DNA of 64,000 bases, from the NCBI RefSeq assembly GCF_900142785.1, contig NZ_FRCD01000024.1, positions 1-64,000 on the forward strand. Direction: 5' to 3'. A program made the translations under genes and the position numbers. A model generated the notes under the pieces. The model was not told where the DNA came from, made no database searches, and worked only from the letters and a program-made list of their open reading frames with translations. This DNA is from Chryseobacterium carnipullorum. GTDB taxonomy: Bacteria; Bacteroidota; Bacteroidia; Flavobacteriales; Weeksellaceae. Positions 35,555-44,191 of the stretch are shown here, one piece after another (position 1 is the first letter of the stretch; every line of letters starts with the position of its first letter).

Positions 35555-36439
35555 TTATATTTTTTCGGAATCAAACGTTTTAATCGAGTCCTGGTATTTC
35601 CATTTTCTGTGTGACCATAAATAGTTGTCAGGATGCTTGTGCAGTGTATTTTCAAGAAGTTTATGGAATTTTCTTACCACTTCATGCTCTGTAAACTTTT
35701 CACCGTCAGGATAGATTCTGTGATAATTGACCTGATAATAGCCTCGTTTTACCTTTTTCATTTCGCAATAAATAAAGGCAAGGTCCATTCTGGTGGCCAG
35801 TTTATCATAGCCGATAAAAGCTGGGGTTTTCTGATGCAAAAATTCTAATCCGTAGTTGACATGGGCAACATGCGGCGTTTGATCGGCCACAAACATATAC
35901 GCCGATTCACCATCATTTTTAGATCTGAAGATATTCATGATCACTTCATTAGCCTCCAGCGCTTCGTTTCCAAATTTGTTTCTGACTTTCTTCATCTGGT
36001 TTTCCCAGAAATCGCTGTTTACCTTTCTGTAGACCGGATGGCAGTGTTTTTGCGGAATGATTCTCGCCAGGGCATTGATCCATTCCCAGTTAAAGACGTG
36101 TCCGGCAAGCATGATGATATTTTTGCCCTCGGCTTTGGCTTCATGAAACACTTCCTGGTTGATGTGTTGCATTCTTACTCTGGACTCCGTTTCGGAAATA
36201 CTGAAAGATTTGATGGTTTCTACCAGATAATCTGAGAAATTTTCATAAAACTTCTTTCTTATCACGGCAATTTCTTCTTCTGACTTGTCAGGAAAAGATT
36301 TTCGTAAATTTTGAGTGATCACTTTTTTTCTGTATCCTACCAAATAATAATTTAGAAAGAACATAACGTCCGAAAAAATATACAATACTTTAAGCGGAAG
36401 TTTAGAAATTAAATATAATATTTTGATTAAGAAATTCAT
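35555..36439 (-). CDS. Lysophospholipid / lipid A-type acyltransferase (LpxL-like)
   Basis: A 294-residue inner-membrane acyltransferase. An N-terminal hydrophobic segment (about 10-35) precedes the H-x4-E motif in MLAGHVFNWEW near 121, the catalytic dyad of the LpxL/HtrB family, and VYRKVNSDFWENQ downstream. FVADQTPH matches the family's substrate pocket phrase. It probably adds a secondary acyl chain to lipid A or an ornithine/flavolipid-type lipid; the exact lipid cannot be told. It is first in a two-gene operon with the glycosyltransferase. Confidence 0.9.
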   Translation of the reverse strand: MNFLIKILYLISKLPLKVLYIFSDVMFFLNYYLVGYRKKVITQNLRKSFPDKSEEEIAVIRKKFYENFSDYLVETIKSFSISETESRVRMQHINQEVFHEAKAEGKNIIMLAGHVFNWEWINALARIIPQKHCHPVYRKVNSDFWENQMKKVRNKFGNEALEANEVIMNIFRSKNDGESAYMFVADQTPHVAHVNYGLEFLHQKTPAFIGYDKLATRMDLAFIYCEMKKVKRGYYQVNYHRIYPDGEKFTEHEVVRKFHKLLENTLHKHPDNYLWSHRKWKYQDSIKTFDSEKI

Positions 36440-36476
36440 AAAACATGCAAATTTAGTGATAATAAAATTATGGTTC

Positions 36477-36484
36477 TATTTTTG
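36477..36484 (+). promoter_or_regulatory. -7 box of the thioredoxin-like gene
   Basis: TATTTTTG fits TAnnTTTG and lies 35 nt before the start codon. No exact TTG at 17-23 nt upstream. Confidence 0.45.
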
Positions 36485-36519
36485 CTTGTAATAAGTAATA
36501 TTTTTTTTATTTTTATGTT

Positions 36520-37092
36520 ATGAAAAAATTGTCGATCATAGCCTTTCTGGGATTAAGTGTCATTGCTTTTTCACAGGATACCAAAAATCAGCCGCCAGAA
36601 AGAAAGCAGGATCATGCGCTTCTGGTGAAAGCGGATCATGCAGAACTGGATGCGAAGAAGAAAGCAGGTGAAGAAAAGGCAAAACTTCCCAAGCCTTACG
36701 ACCCGAAAGCAAATGCAGAGGCTGATATCAAAAAATTAGTGGCTAAAGCTAAAAAAGAAGGTAAAAATATTATAATCCAGGCTGGTGGAAACTGGTGTAT
36801 CTGGTGTCTCCGTTTTAATAAATTTGTGCAGAATACTCCAGAATTAAAAGAAACAGCGGACAAGAATTATTTATATTATCACCTGAATTATTCACCTGAA
36901 AATAAAAATGAAAAGGTTTTTAGCCAATATGTTGATATCAAAGAAAAGCTGGGTTATCCGTTTTTCATTGTTTTAGATAAAAACGGCAAAGTGGTTCATG
37001 TCCTAAAGGACAGTTCAGTGCTTGAAGAAGGAAAAGGGTACAGTAAAGAAAAAGTACAGGAATTCTTTACTCAATGGGCACCTAAATCATAA
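36520..37092 (+). CDS. Secreted thioredoxin-like protein
   Basis: A 190-residue protein with a cleavable signal peptide (MKKLSIIAFLGLSVIAFSQ, about residues 1-19), so periplasmic or outer-membrane-facing. A charged linker (20-70) is followed by a thioredoxin fold with the redox pair Cys93 and Cys96 in NWCIWCLRF and the cis-proline phrase LGYPFFIVLDKNG near 150. It belongs to the DUF255/thioredoxin_7-like group that reduces or isomerises envelope disulfides. A strong terminator separates it from the convergent aldehyde dehydrogenase. Confidence 0.9.
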   Translation: MKKLSIIAFLGLSVIAFSQDTKNQPPERKQDHALLVKADHAELDAKKKAGEEKAKLPKPYDPKANAEADIKKLVAKAKKEGKNIIIQAGGNWCIWCLRFNKFVQNTPELKETADKNYLYYHLNYSPENKNEKVFSQYVDIKEKLGYPFFIVLDKNGKVVHVLKDSSVLEEGKGYSKEKVQEFFTQWAPKS

Positions 37093-37097
37093 AATAT

Positions 37098-37123
37098 AAC
37101 CGGGAAATTTTCCCGGTTTTTTT
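37098..37123. terminator. Bidirectional terminator between convergent genes
   Basis: AACCGGGAAA and TTTCCCGGTT form the stem, followed by T residues on the plus strand. It sits between the ends of the thioredoxin-like gene and the aldehyde dehydrogenase gene and overlaps the latter's stop region. Confidence 0.85.
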
Positions 37124-38483
37124 ATAATAATTTTCTGATCCAGTTTAATTTCTTGTCAGAGTAGGGAGGATACTTAATGCTAGGTTCGCCCCAGGTTGCC
37201 TTTTCAAGAACAGATTTCTGATGAGAAAAAGCTTCGAAACCAAATTTTCCATGGTAATTTCCGATTCCTGAGTTCCCAACGCCTCCAAAAGGCAGTCTGT
37301 CATTGCCTAAATGCATGATCACATCATTGATACAGCCTCCACCAAAAGAAAGCTTAGCGGTAAAGGCATCTTTTTCCTCAGAATTTTGAGTAAAGAGATA
37401 GGCTGCGAGTGGTTTTTCAAGATCCAGAATCGTGTTGAGAACAAGGTTGAAACTATTAAAACTTATAACAGGAAGTAAAGGACCAAAAATCTCTTCCTGC
37501 ATCACTTCATCTTCCCAGTTGACGTTATTTAAAAGGGTCGGTTCTATATATAATTTTCTTTCATCTGAATTTCCTCCAAAATAGAGTTGGTCTTTATCGA
37601 TAAGCTTCACCAAACGATCAAAATTTCTCCTGTTGATAATTCTTGTATACTGCTCAGCATCCGGCCCGTATTGAAATTCTGTGATCTGTTTTCTGAGCAT
37701 TTCCAGAAACTGTTCATGGATAGATTCTTCTACAAGCAGATAATCGGGAGCTACACAGGTTTGTCCGGCATTGAGAAATTTACCCCATACAATTCTTTTG
37801 GCTGCGACTTCAAGATCGGCATCTTTGGTGACGATGGCAGGCGATTTTCCGCCCAATTCAAGGACAACGGGCGTTAAATGCTCTGCGGCAGCCTTATATA
37901 CAATCTTTCCTACTTTTGTGCTTCCTGTAAAGAATATTTTATCAAATTTCAGTTGTAAAAGTGCGGTGGTTTCATCAATTCCGCCCTCATAAACATACAG
38001 ATATTCAGGAGGAAAGTTTTCATTGATGAGTTGAGCCATCACTTTCATTGTATTTTCGGCTATTTCACTCGGCTTTAAAATACAGCAGTTTCCCGCAGCT
38101 AAGGCAGCAATCATAGGAGAGAGCGATAATTGATAGGGGTAATTCCAGGCACCGATAACCAGAACACAGCCTAAAGGTTCAGGATGAATACTGCTTTTCC
38201 CGATCTGGTTAGACAGATTGGTTGTCACTCTTTTAGGTTTTGAAAACGAACTTACATTCTTCAGATAATAATCAATATCATTCAGAACAAAGGACAGTTC
38301 CGTGGTAAAAGTGTCAAACCTTGACTTTCCGAAATCCTTATGGATGGCCTCATACAAAAGGTCTTCATTTTTGATAACGATATCCCGAAGTTTTTCAAGA
38401 TACATTTTTCTGAACTTGATGTTCTTCGTTTGCTGGGTTTTGAAAAAGGCTTTCTGATTCGATACGATTTCCTGAATTTCCAT
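37122..38483 (-). CDS. Aldehyde dehydrogenase (class 3 type)
   Basis: A 453-residue NAD(P)-dependent aldehyde dehydrogenase that oxidises aldehydes to acids. The general base is Glu209 in LELGGKSPAIV and the nucleophile is Cys243 in GQTCVAPDYLL. FFTGSTKVGK is the cofactor loop, and EEIFGPLLPV plus the C-terminal LPFGGVGNSGIGNYHGKFGF match the class 3 (coniferyl/fatty aldehyde) subfamily, which has about 450-460 residues. The likely substrates are medium- or long-chain or aromatic aldehydes. It is monocistronic and lies downstream of the efflux genes on the same strand. Confidence 0.94.
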   Translation of the reverse strand: MEIQEIVSNQKAFFKTQQTKNIKFRKMYLEKLRDIVIKNEDLLYEAIHKDFGKSRFDTFTTELSFVLNDIDYYLKNVSSFSKPKRVTTNLSNQIGKSSIHPEPLGCVLVIGAWNYPYQLSLSPMIAALAAGNCCILKPSEIAENTMKVMAQLINENFPPEYLYVYEGGIDETTALLQLKFDKIFFTGSTKVGKIVYKAAAEHLTPVVLELGGKSPAIVTKDADLEVAAKRIVWGKFLNAGQTCVAPDYLLVEESIHEQFLEMLRKQITEFQYGPDAEQYTRIINRRNFDRLVKLIDKDQLYFGGNSDERKLYIEPTLLNNVNWEDEVMQEEIFGPLLPVISFNSFNLVLNTILDLEKPLAAYLFTQNSEEKDAFTAKLSFGGGCINDVIMHLGNDRLPFGGVGNSGIGNYHGKFGFEAFSHQKSVLEKATWGEPSIKYPPYSDKKLNWIRKLL

Positions 38484-38526
38484 AAAATCAAATTTCCTTA
38501 ATTATAGCAAATTTTCGGCCTAAAAA

Positions 38527-40089
38527 TCACATAATATTTCTCACCGCAATTTTTACAGGATGATAAAGCAATAAAGCGAATGCAGTAACCAAAGCCAGCC
38601 AGAAAAGTCCGGTAAAAATTTCCATATTGGAAAGAAGGATGGATTGCGCTGTTATTTTGGCTTTAAATGTTCCGGCAGTCATAGATAAAGACTCATTAAC
38701 AGGAAGTTTAGACAGATTGGCGCCAAACAGCTGGCTCCACTTGCTGTAGAAGACAGGATTCGTATCGGTTAAATTGAAACTTAAAGTATCAGAATGTTTT
38801 AACGTTAAAAAGAGCATCAGATTCTGCATCAGAGCATACCCAATGGCGGTGGTCCAGAAACGGGTTGTTGTTCCTAAAGCGGTTGCATTAGCTACATATT
38901 GCTCCGGCATTCCAGAAATCAGGAAGAAAACCAACGGGGTGAACAGTAATCCCTGGGCAATTCCCTGCAGGAATAGAGGCGGACAGATCGTTGAAAGGGT
39001 AGTGTCAGGATAAAAAGTATAGGTAAACCATGCGCAATCCACGGCCAGAAGCAGAAATCCGGTAAAGAAAACAATTCTTGAAGAAATTCCCCGCATCAGG
39101 CATATTCCTGATAAAATTACCCCCAATAAAGTTCCTGCTACATTCCAGTATTGAATATTAACAATATAATCCCATGGCCATTTCCAGACCGTAGCCATAA
39201 TGCTGTACACATTATTCAGCCCGGAACGGATCAGGTAAAAAATGAAAAAAAGAATCATTCCTGCAATAACATTCTTTGAACTGAAAACTTCAAAATGAAA
39301 GATCGGTCTTTTGGAATTCCTTTGTTTGAGCATAAATAATCCTCCTGAAAGCAGAAATATAAAAATACACAGGGTAATCGTATCAGACTCAAACCACATC
39401 AGTCTTTTACCGTAAATAATTGCATATCCTCCGGACTGCAGACATGCCCACAACAGAAACCAACTGGTAATATCGAGCTGATAAAGAGGCATTTTAGGGA
39501 AAAATCTGTTGGTATTGAAAAGAGCGATGCCAATAATCAGGACAAAAATGTGAAAATAAACCATCATCAGGATCATATGCTGAAAATTATAATTCTCAAT
39601 GCTTGATTTCAGTAAAGAAGTTGTCACCGTTCCTCCCGTAAGCATAATAGTATACATAAATAGATAGGCGATAACCTTGGCGTGTTTCGTTTTTAATTCA
39701 GCAATGATAAGCGGAAGAAAGATGGCGCCTTCCATCAATCCGAAGATTCCTTCCAGAAACCTTATCACCAGAATGACCTGATAATTATTGGTGACAGATA
39801 ATACATAAAGAATAATGACCGAAATCGAAGACATGAGAAGGATATAATATTTCACACTGAAATAAGCCATAAACCGCTGCAAAACCAAAAGGGTGACTAC
39901 AAATGTTCCGTACATCAAAATCATTAAATACTGAATGTCATCTGAGTCTACATCCATAAAAGAAGACGTAAAAGCACTGTTGGAATGTAAAATAGATAAC
40001 AGCATCAGATGGGGAAATAAGGCGAGTACCAGGAGTGGCAGTTTCAGCCATTGGGGAACCCATTGATGATACACGGTATTATGTTGCAT
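38527..40089 (-). CDS. MFS transporter, DHA2-like drug efflux
   Basis: A 520-residue inner-membrane transporter with about 14 predicted hydrophobic segments, the layout of the EmrB/DHA2 drug:proton antiporters. The usual motif A is weak; GIFGLMEGAIFLPLIIAEL and ALGTTTRFWTTAIGYAL correspond to helix-packing regions of this family. With the HlyD-type adaptor and TolC-type channel upstream on the same strand it would form a tripartite pump across both membranes. The 336-nt gap to the adaptor gene is unusually long. Substrates are unknown. Confidence 0.88.
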   Translation of the reverse strand: MQHNTVYHQWVPQWLKLPLLVLALFPHLMLLSILHSNSAFTSSFMDVDSDDIQYLMILMYGTFVVTLLVLQRFMAYFSVKYYILLMSSISVIILYVLSVTNNYQVILVIRFLEGIFGLMEGAIFLPLIIAELKTKHAKVIAYLFMYTIMLTGGTVTTSLLKSSIENYNFQHMILMMVYFHIFVLIIGIALFNTNRFFPKMPLYQLDITSWFLLWACLQSGGYAIIYGKRLMWFESDTITLCIFIFLLSGGLFMLKQRNSKRPIFHFEVFSSKNVIAGMILFFIFYLIRSGLNNVYSIMATVWKWPWDYIVNIQYWNVAGTLLGVILSGICLMRGISSRIVFFTGFLLLAVDCAWFTYTFYPDTTLSTICPPLFLQGIAQGLLFTPLVFFLISGMPEQYVANATALGTTTRFWTTAIGYALMQNLMLFLTLKHSDTLSFNLTDTNPVFYSKWSQLFGANLSKLPVNESLSMTAGTFKAKITAQSILLSNMEIFTGLFWLALVTAFALLLYHPVKIAVRNIM

Positions 40090-40425
40090 GAGGATGTATT
40101 GGTATAATTAATTGGGATTAAGTAATGTACAGATGTATTGATAGGCCTGAAGATCTTTTATAATGAAAAAAAACGGAAAGACAAAAGAGCAGGTTGTAAA
40201 AAAAGTAAAAGGTAAATGACAAATGCTAATGAATCATCAGTAGCCTGTCACTGCAGTTCTGCCTTTCCGCTAAAAAAAATCTAATCTGACTATGTACTGA
40301 CTATGATCATGTATTCTTTTAAAAATGTGCTGGTGTGATCATTATTAAAGTATTCTTCTGCATTCCTACTCAACTGTTTTAATAATTCACACACCCTCAC
40401 ATTCTCTAACACTCACACAAAATCA
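40090..40425. other. Gap within the efflux gene set
   Basis: No gene is supported here. A 17-codon frame starting at 40163 is too short and too lysine-rich to credit. ATGATCA near 40301 and TGATCAT near 40334 are inverted copies and could be a regulator site for the MFS gene, but no promoter match is clear. No terminator separates the adaptor gene from the transporter gene. Confidence 0.35.
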
Positions 40426-41472
40426 CTATATTTTTTTCGCACTTACCAGAACATTCATTCCGGAAAGAAGCTTTTCGTTATTTTGATTGTTATCAAGGAT
40501 AATTTTTACCGGAAATCTCTGCTCAATCTTAACAAAATTTCCTGTAGCATTGTCGGGTTTTACCAGTGAAAACTGTGAACCTGATGCAGGCGATACGGAA
40601 ACCACCTTTCCTTTAAATTCAATGTCAGGATAAGCGTCTGCGGTGATGGTTACTTCCTGTTTCGGATCAATCTGTCCAAGTTGTGTTTCCTTATAGTTGG
40701 CAATAATCCATTTTTCTTTGCTTACCATTTGTACAAGAGCCTGACCTTCCTTGATCAGCTGCCCTTCCTGAATGGTTTTCTTACCTACCCAGCCGTCATA
40801 AGGAGCCGTGATCACAGTATAGGAAAGGAAAAGTTTAGCATTGTTCAGGCTTGCAGAGCTTTGCTGGATCTGGCTTTTCACCGGGGCTACTTTAGTCTGC
40901 TGCTCGCTGGCACCTGCCTTTACAGCATTTTTCTGTTGTTCTAAAGCTAAAAGATTAGCTTTTGCCTGCTCATAGGATGCTTTTACATTTTCAAACTGCT
41001 GTTCAGTTGCTGCATCTTCAGAAACCAAGTTTTTGTACCTCTTAAAATCCTGTTCCGTTCTCCATATATCGATTTTCGCTGAAGCAATCTTGGCATCAAT
41101 AATTTTGGAATCACTTTCTTTGGTGTTGACTCCACTTTCTATGGTGGTGATATTTTCAGCATTGGCATGAAGCCCTGCTTCGGCCATTTTAACCTGATTA
41201 ACGAATTCCCGATTGTCTATGATAATAAGCGTATCTCCTTTGTGGACAAACTGATTTTCATCAAACTGTATGGTTTTAATAAAGCCTGAAACCTTACTGG
41301 AAACGGGAGTGATATATTGTTCGATCTGAGCATCATTGGTGGTAACATTTTTTCTTGAAAAAAGATAAAAACTTACCATTCCTGTAATTCCACTGATAAT
41401 GAGGATCCAGGCAAGAAGCGTGATCGTTTTATTAATTCTTTTTTCTTTTTGTGTCAGTTGTTTCTTTGCCAT
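40426..41472 (-). CDS. HlyD-family periplasmic adaptor (EmrA-like)
   Basis: A 348-residue membrane-fusion protein. One N-terminal transmembrane helix (TLLAWILIISGITGMVSFYL, about 17-36) anchors it in the inner membrane. A split lipoyl-like domain (VSGFIKTIQFDENQFVHKGD, then AGVQAPYDGWVGKK-like ITAPYDGWVGKK) flanks a long coiled-coil hairpin (about 90-200), and a beta-barrel follows. The EmrA phrase NDAQIEQYITPVSSKVSG is clear. It links the MFS pump to the outer-membrane channel. It starts 5 nt after the channel gene. Confidence 0.93.
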   Translation of the reverse strand: MAKKQLTQKEKRINKTITLLAWILIISGITGMVSFYLFSRKNVTTNDAQIEQYITPVSSKVSGFIKTIQFDENQFVHKGDTLIIIDNREFVNQVKMAEAGLHANAENITTIESGVNTKESDSKIIDAKIASAKIDIWRTEQDFKRYKNLVSEDAATEQQFENVKASYEQAKANLLALEQQKNAVKAGASEQQTKVAPVKSQIQQSSASLNNAKLFLSYTVITAPYDGWVGKKTIQEGQLIKEGQALVQMVSKEKWIIANYKETQLGQIDPKQEVTITADAYPDIEFKGKVVSVSPASGSQFSLVKPDNATGNFVKIEQRFPVKIILDNNQNNEKLLSGMNVLVSAKKI

Positions 41473-41477
41473 AGTTT

Positions 41478-42815
41478 TTATAAGTTGCCAATGGTGTACT
41501 GGAGTTGGTAATATTTTAATTGTCGGTTAATTTTTACGGAGATAAGATTGGATTCAGCCTCCAGATAAGCATTGTCTGCATCGATGAGTTCGGTGATCAG
41601 ACTTAGCTTATTAGCATATTTTGTCTTTACAATACGATAGTTTTCTTTAGCCTGGCCAATAGCTTCTTCTGCGATTTTTACTTTCTGATCGGTTTCTTCA
41701 AACTTTTTGTACGCTTCATAAACATTATGTCTTACCTTCTCATCGTTCTCCTCAATCTGAAGTTTTGCCAGATCAATATTTTCTCTGGCTTCCTGCATTT
41801 TGTACTTATTTTTATACAGATTTTCGATAGGATAGGTTAGATTCACCCCCAGCATTCCCAAACGGTAGGCATAAGGTTCAGGAGGAAAAAACATCATATT
41901 CGGGTATTTTATAAAATATTCTCCACCTGCTGTGATTTTAGGCAAATAATTTGCTTTAATGATCTTCTGGTCCAGCACCTTTAATGATAGGTTTTTATGG
42001 GTCATTTCTACCGATTCGTTCTTATTTAAGGCCGTTTCGGTCAGTTCACTGATGTAAGGAATTTCTGCTCTGTCGGAGATGAGATCTTCGGTATTCACAT
42101 GCATTTCCTGGCTTTCCGGAAGCGAAAGGATGGTTTTAAGCTTATGTTCCGCAATCTGGATATCATTGTCCAGTTCTGTCCAGCTCATGGTATGATTTGA
42201 TAGCTGTAAAGAGGTTCTCAATACTTCATTGATTGTGACCACTCCATTAGCTTTTAGAGATTTGACCTGCTTGATATTGATCGAATCTTCCTTCATTTTA
42301 TCATGAATAAGATTCTGTTGTTCTTTGAGATGATGGATCTGAAGAAAGGCTGTAATGATCTCCATTTTAAGCTGCCTTTCATCGCGATGGGTTTTCAATG
42401 CCGAAATTTCAGTATCAATGGCTGCTTTTTTCTCTGTATTTTTAATTTTTCCACCCATGTATACCGGAATAGACGCAGAGAGGGTAAAATCATACATTCC
42501 GTTGATGATGTCATACTTGGTGGCCGTATTGAAAAAACCGTTTTGATGCTGGAAAAGGTTCGTGACCTGATTGTAACTCGTATGGAACTCAATATCAGGT
42601 AACTTTTCCATTGCAAGGTCTTTTTCCCTGGTGACAGACATTTGCTGTTTTAAATGGCTTATCTGAATGTTTTTGTTGTTTTTTAAACCAGTCTCTATCG
42701 CCTGTTGAAGACTGAGACGCTGGTAATCGATCATCTGTGAGTGTAAAAAACTGCCTGTCAGCAGTAAGCACAACGACATGCACTGATATCGGCATGCGTT
42801 AAATATCATATTCAT
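41478..42815 (-). CDS. TolC-family outer-membrane efflux protein
   Basis: A 445-residue outer-membrane channel protein. A signal peptide lies near the N-terminus (MSLCLLLTGSFLHSQ; Met13 at 42779 may be the true start). Two related halves, each with long amphipathic helices (LQQAIETGLKNNKNIQ; LTETALNKNESVEM), form the TolC periplasmic barrel, ending in IDADNAYLEAESNLISVKI. It is first in the tolC-hlyD-MFS set and divergent from the AraC-type regulator, whose product probably controls the set. Confidence 0.93.
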   Translation of the reverse strand: MNMIFNACRYQCMSLCLLLTGSFLHSQMIDYQRLSLQQAIETGLKNNKNIQISHLKQQMSVTREKDLAMEKLPDIEFHTSYNQVTNLFQHQNGFFNTATKYDIINGMYDFTLSASIPVYMGGKIKNTEKKAAIDTEISALKTHRDERQLKMEIITAFLQIHHLKEQQNLIHDKMKEDSINIKQVKSLKANGVVTINEVLRTSLQLSNHTMSWTELDNDIQIAEHKLKTILSLPESQEMHVNTEDLISDRAEIPYISELTETALNKNESVEMTHKNLSLKVLDQKIIKANYLPKITAGGEYFIKYPNMMFFPPEPYAYRLGMLGVNLTYPIENLYKNKYKMQEARENIDLAKLQIEENDEKVRHNVYEAYKKFEETDQKVKIAEEAIGQAKENYRIVKTKYANKLSLITELIDADNAYLEAESNLISVKINRQLKYYQLQYTIGNL

Positions 42816-42856
42816 AATTTATTTAAAGGATTTTTGCTAAAGTGATTTTGATGCTG

Positions 42857-42864
42857 CAAAGTTA
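42857..42864 (-). promoter_or_regulatory. -7 box of the efflux operon
   Basis: Read on the minus strand this is TAACTTTG, a match to TAnnTTTG, 42 nt ahead of the TolC start. No exact -33 TTG is visible, which fits a promoter that needs the adjacent AraC-type activator. Confidence 0.45.
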
Positions 42865-42952
42865 CGGTGGAGAGCATCGGACCTGATTTGTGAAAACAGA
42901 AAAAGATTTGCTCATTTACGCCAATGTGAAATTTTCTTCTTACCTTTAATTA

Positions 42953-43756
42953 ATGAATGACAGCCATTTTAAAGCAGTAGAGGAAGATGATGCCGAATTT
43001 TATGTCTATAATGTGCTCGCTGGAAACGTGACCACAGAGATTCATCATCACAGTTCTGCCCAGCTGGTGTATGCAGAGGGTGGAATAGTACATGTTTTTA
43101 CCGATTTGAAGCACTGGTATCTTCCGGCAAGATGTTTTATGTGGATCCCTGCAGGAATCCCTCATTATATTTTTTCAACCAGTCCTAAAGTAGATCTTTA
43201 TAATTTTTACTTTAAAAAAGAAGAAAATGAAAATGGCTTTTTTGATGAAATTAACATCTATTCAGTGAGTCATCTCCTGAGAGAAATGATTTTATATACA
43301 AAAGATTGGGATGGGAAAATCACAAAAAATGATCTTCCAAAATATTATTTCCTCAAAGCTTTGAAAGGAATTCTTCCTGAAAAAAGAGATAAAAAGCTGG
43401 CTTTTCCGGTTCAGCATCCGTTTCCCAAAGATGAAACGCTGCTAAAGATTGCCAAGTACATTCATGCCAACCTTGAAAAGCCTCTTACCATAGAATCTAC
43501 GGCAAAAGAATTTGGAATGAGTACAAGAACCCTTTCCCGGAAATTTAAAGAGATTTTAGGTATGAATTACGTCCGTTTTCTGCGGGCGTTGAGGATCACC
43601 CGTTCTTTGGAGCTCATGCTGGAAGGAAAGTACAATATGTATGAGATTGCGATGATGGTAGGGTATAACAGTTTATCTTCCTTTAGTAATATTTTCAAAA
43701 AAGTAATAGGAGTTCCGCCAACGGAATATCAGCAGAAGCTGAAAGGGAATCGGTGA
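42953..43756 (+). CDS. AraC-family transcriptional regulator
   Basis: A 267-residue regulator. The N-terminal part (about 1-95) is a cupin-like sensor domain: TEIHHHSSAQLVYAEGG carries the histidine-rich strand and RCFMWIPAGIPHYIF the second cupin motif. Residues about 165-265 hold two helix-turn-helix units: TIESTAKEFGMSTRTLSRKF and MYEIAMMVGYNSLSSFSNIF, with GVPPTEYQQ at the end. It is divergent from the tripartite efflux genes, the usual arrangement for their activator. The inducer is unknown. Confidence 0.93.
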   Translation: MNDSHFKAVEEDDAEFYVYNVLAGNVTTEIHHHSSAQLVYAEGGIVHVFTDLKHWYLPARCFMWIPAGIPHYIFSTSPKVDLYNFYFKKEENENGFFDEINIYSVSHLLREMILYTKDWDGKITKNDLPKYYFLKALKGILPEKRDKKLAFPVQHPFPKDETLLKIAKYIHANLEKPLTIESTAKEFGMSTRTLSRKFKEILGMNYVRFLRALRITRSLELMLEGKYNMYEIAMMVGYNSLSSFSNIFKKVIGVPPTEYQQKLKGNR

Positions 43757-43854
43757 GTGAGAGAGGTGCGATGTTTTACTGTATTTTAGGGTCATTGACG
43801 AAGCAATTTCTTAGTGCAAGAAAATTTAGCTTAATGATTGGGTGTTCCACTAAG

Positions 43855-43936
43855 TTTGTTATTCTGAAACAATCTCAATAATAATTTTATAGCTCAGTCT
43901 CTACAAAAGGAGACTAGATTCCTATGGAATGACAAA
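43855..43936. repeat. Small palindromic intergenic element (82 bp)
   Basis: The ends are inverted copies with one mismatch: TTTGTTATTC at 43855-43864 and GAATGACAAA at 43927-43936. Inside is a second inverted pair, AGTCTC at 43896-43901 and GAGACT at 43910-43915. It has the size and shape of a MITE- or BIME-like element and would fold as a hairpin in RNA. Confidence 0.5.
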
Positions 43937-44033
43937 TTAAATGGTGAAGAAGTTGCAGTGTGAAGTTTGTTTTGAGATTGCTTCGTCGCTACACTCCTCG
44001 CAATAACAAAAAGTAATGATGGCGACGAATGTT

Positions 44034-44120
44034 CTAGCCCCGATAGGAACGGTTACCCCGCAACTGGAAGCTGGAGTGTGTTGGCGTGAGGAGTATGAGT
44101 GGATAGCGGGATGAAGCTTC
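44034..44120. repeat. Dispersed GC-richer intergenic element
   Basis: Bounded by CTAGCCCCGATAGGAACGG at the left and GGATAGCGGGATGAAGC at the right, it stands out from the AT-rich surroundings. CCCGATAGG... and ...ATAGCGGG pair in part, so it is roughly palindromic. I recall similar end sequences between genes in other flavobacteria, but cannot check copy number here. Confidence 0.45.
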
Positions 44121-44140
44121 AAAATAGGATTAAAAGCAAA

Positions 44141-44164
44141 AAACCACTTCAAGCGAAGTGGTTT
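44141..44164 (-). terminator. Intrinsic terminator of the rpsF-rpsR-rplI operon
   Basis: AAACCACTTC and GAAGTGGTTT form a perfect 10-bp stem with loop AAGC; the minus strand continues in T. It lies 28 nt past the rplI stop. Confidence 0.85.
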
Positions 44165-44191
44165 ATATATTTGAGAAAATCTCTGTAGATA

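Larger units (their letters stand above)
43757..44140. other. Intergenic mosaic of repeat elements
   Basis: No gene is supported between the AraC-type gene and the rplI terminator. The region holds at least two palindromic elements (43855-43936 and 44034-44120) and, between them at about 43976-44008, the phrase ATTGCTTCGTCG followed by CTCCTCGCAATAAC. From memory such phrases recur between genes in this group of bacteria. A short reverse-strand frame across the area has no protein character. Confidence 0.5.

Noticed and set aside
40163-40216. 17-codon lysine-rich ORF in the efflux gap
   Set aside because: Too short and low-complexity to separate from chance.
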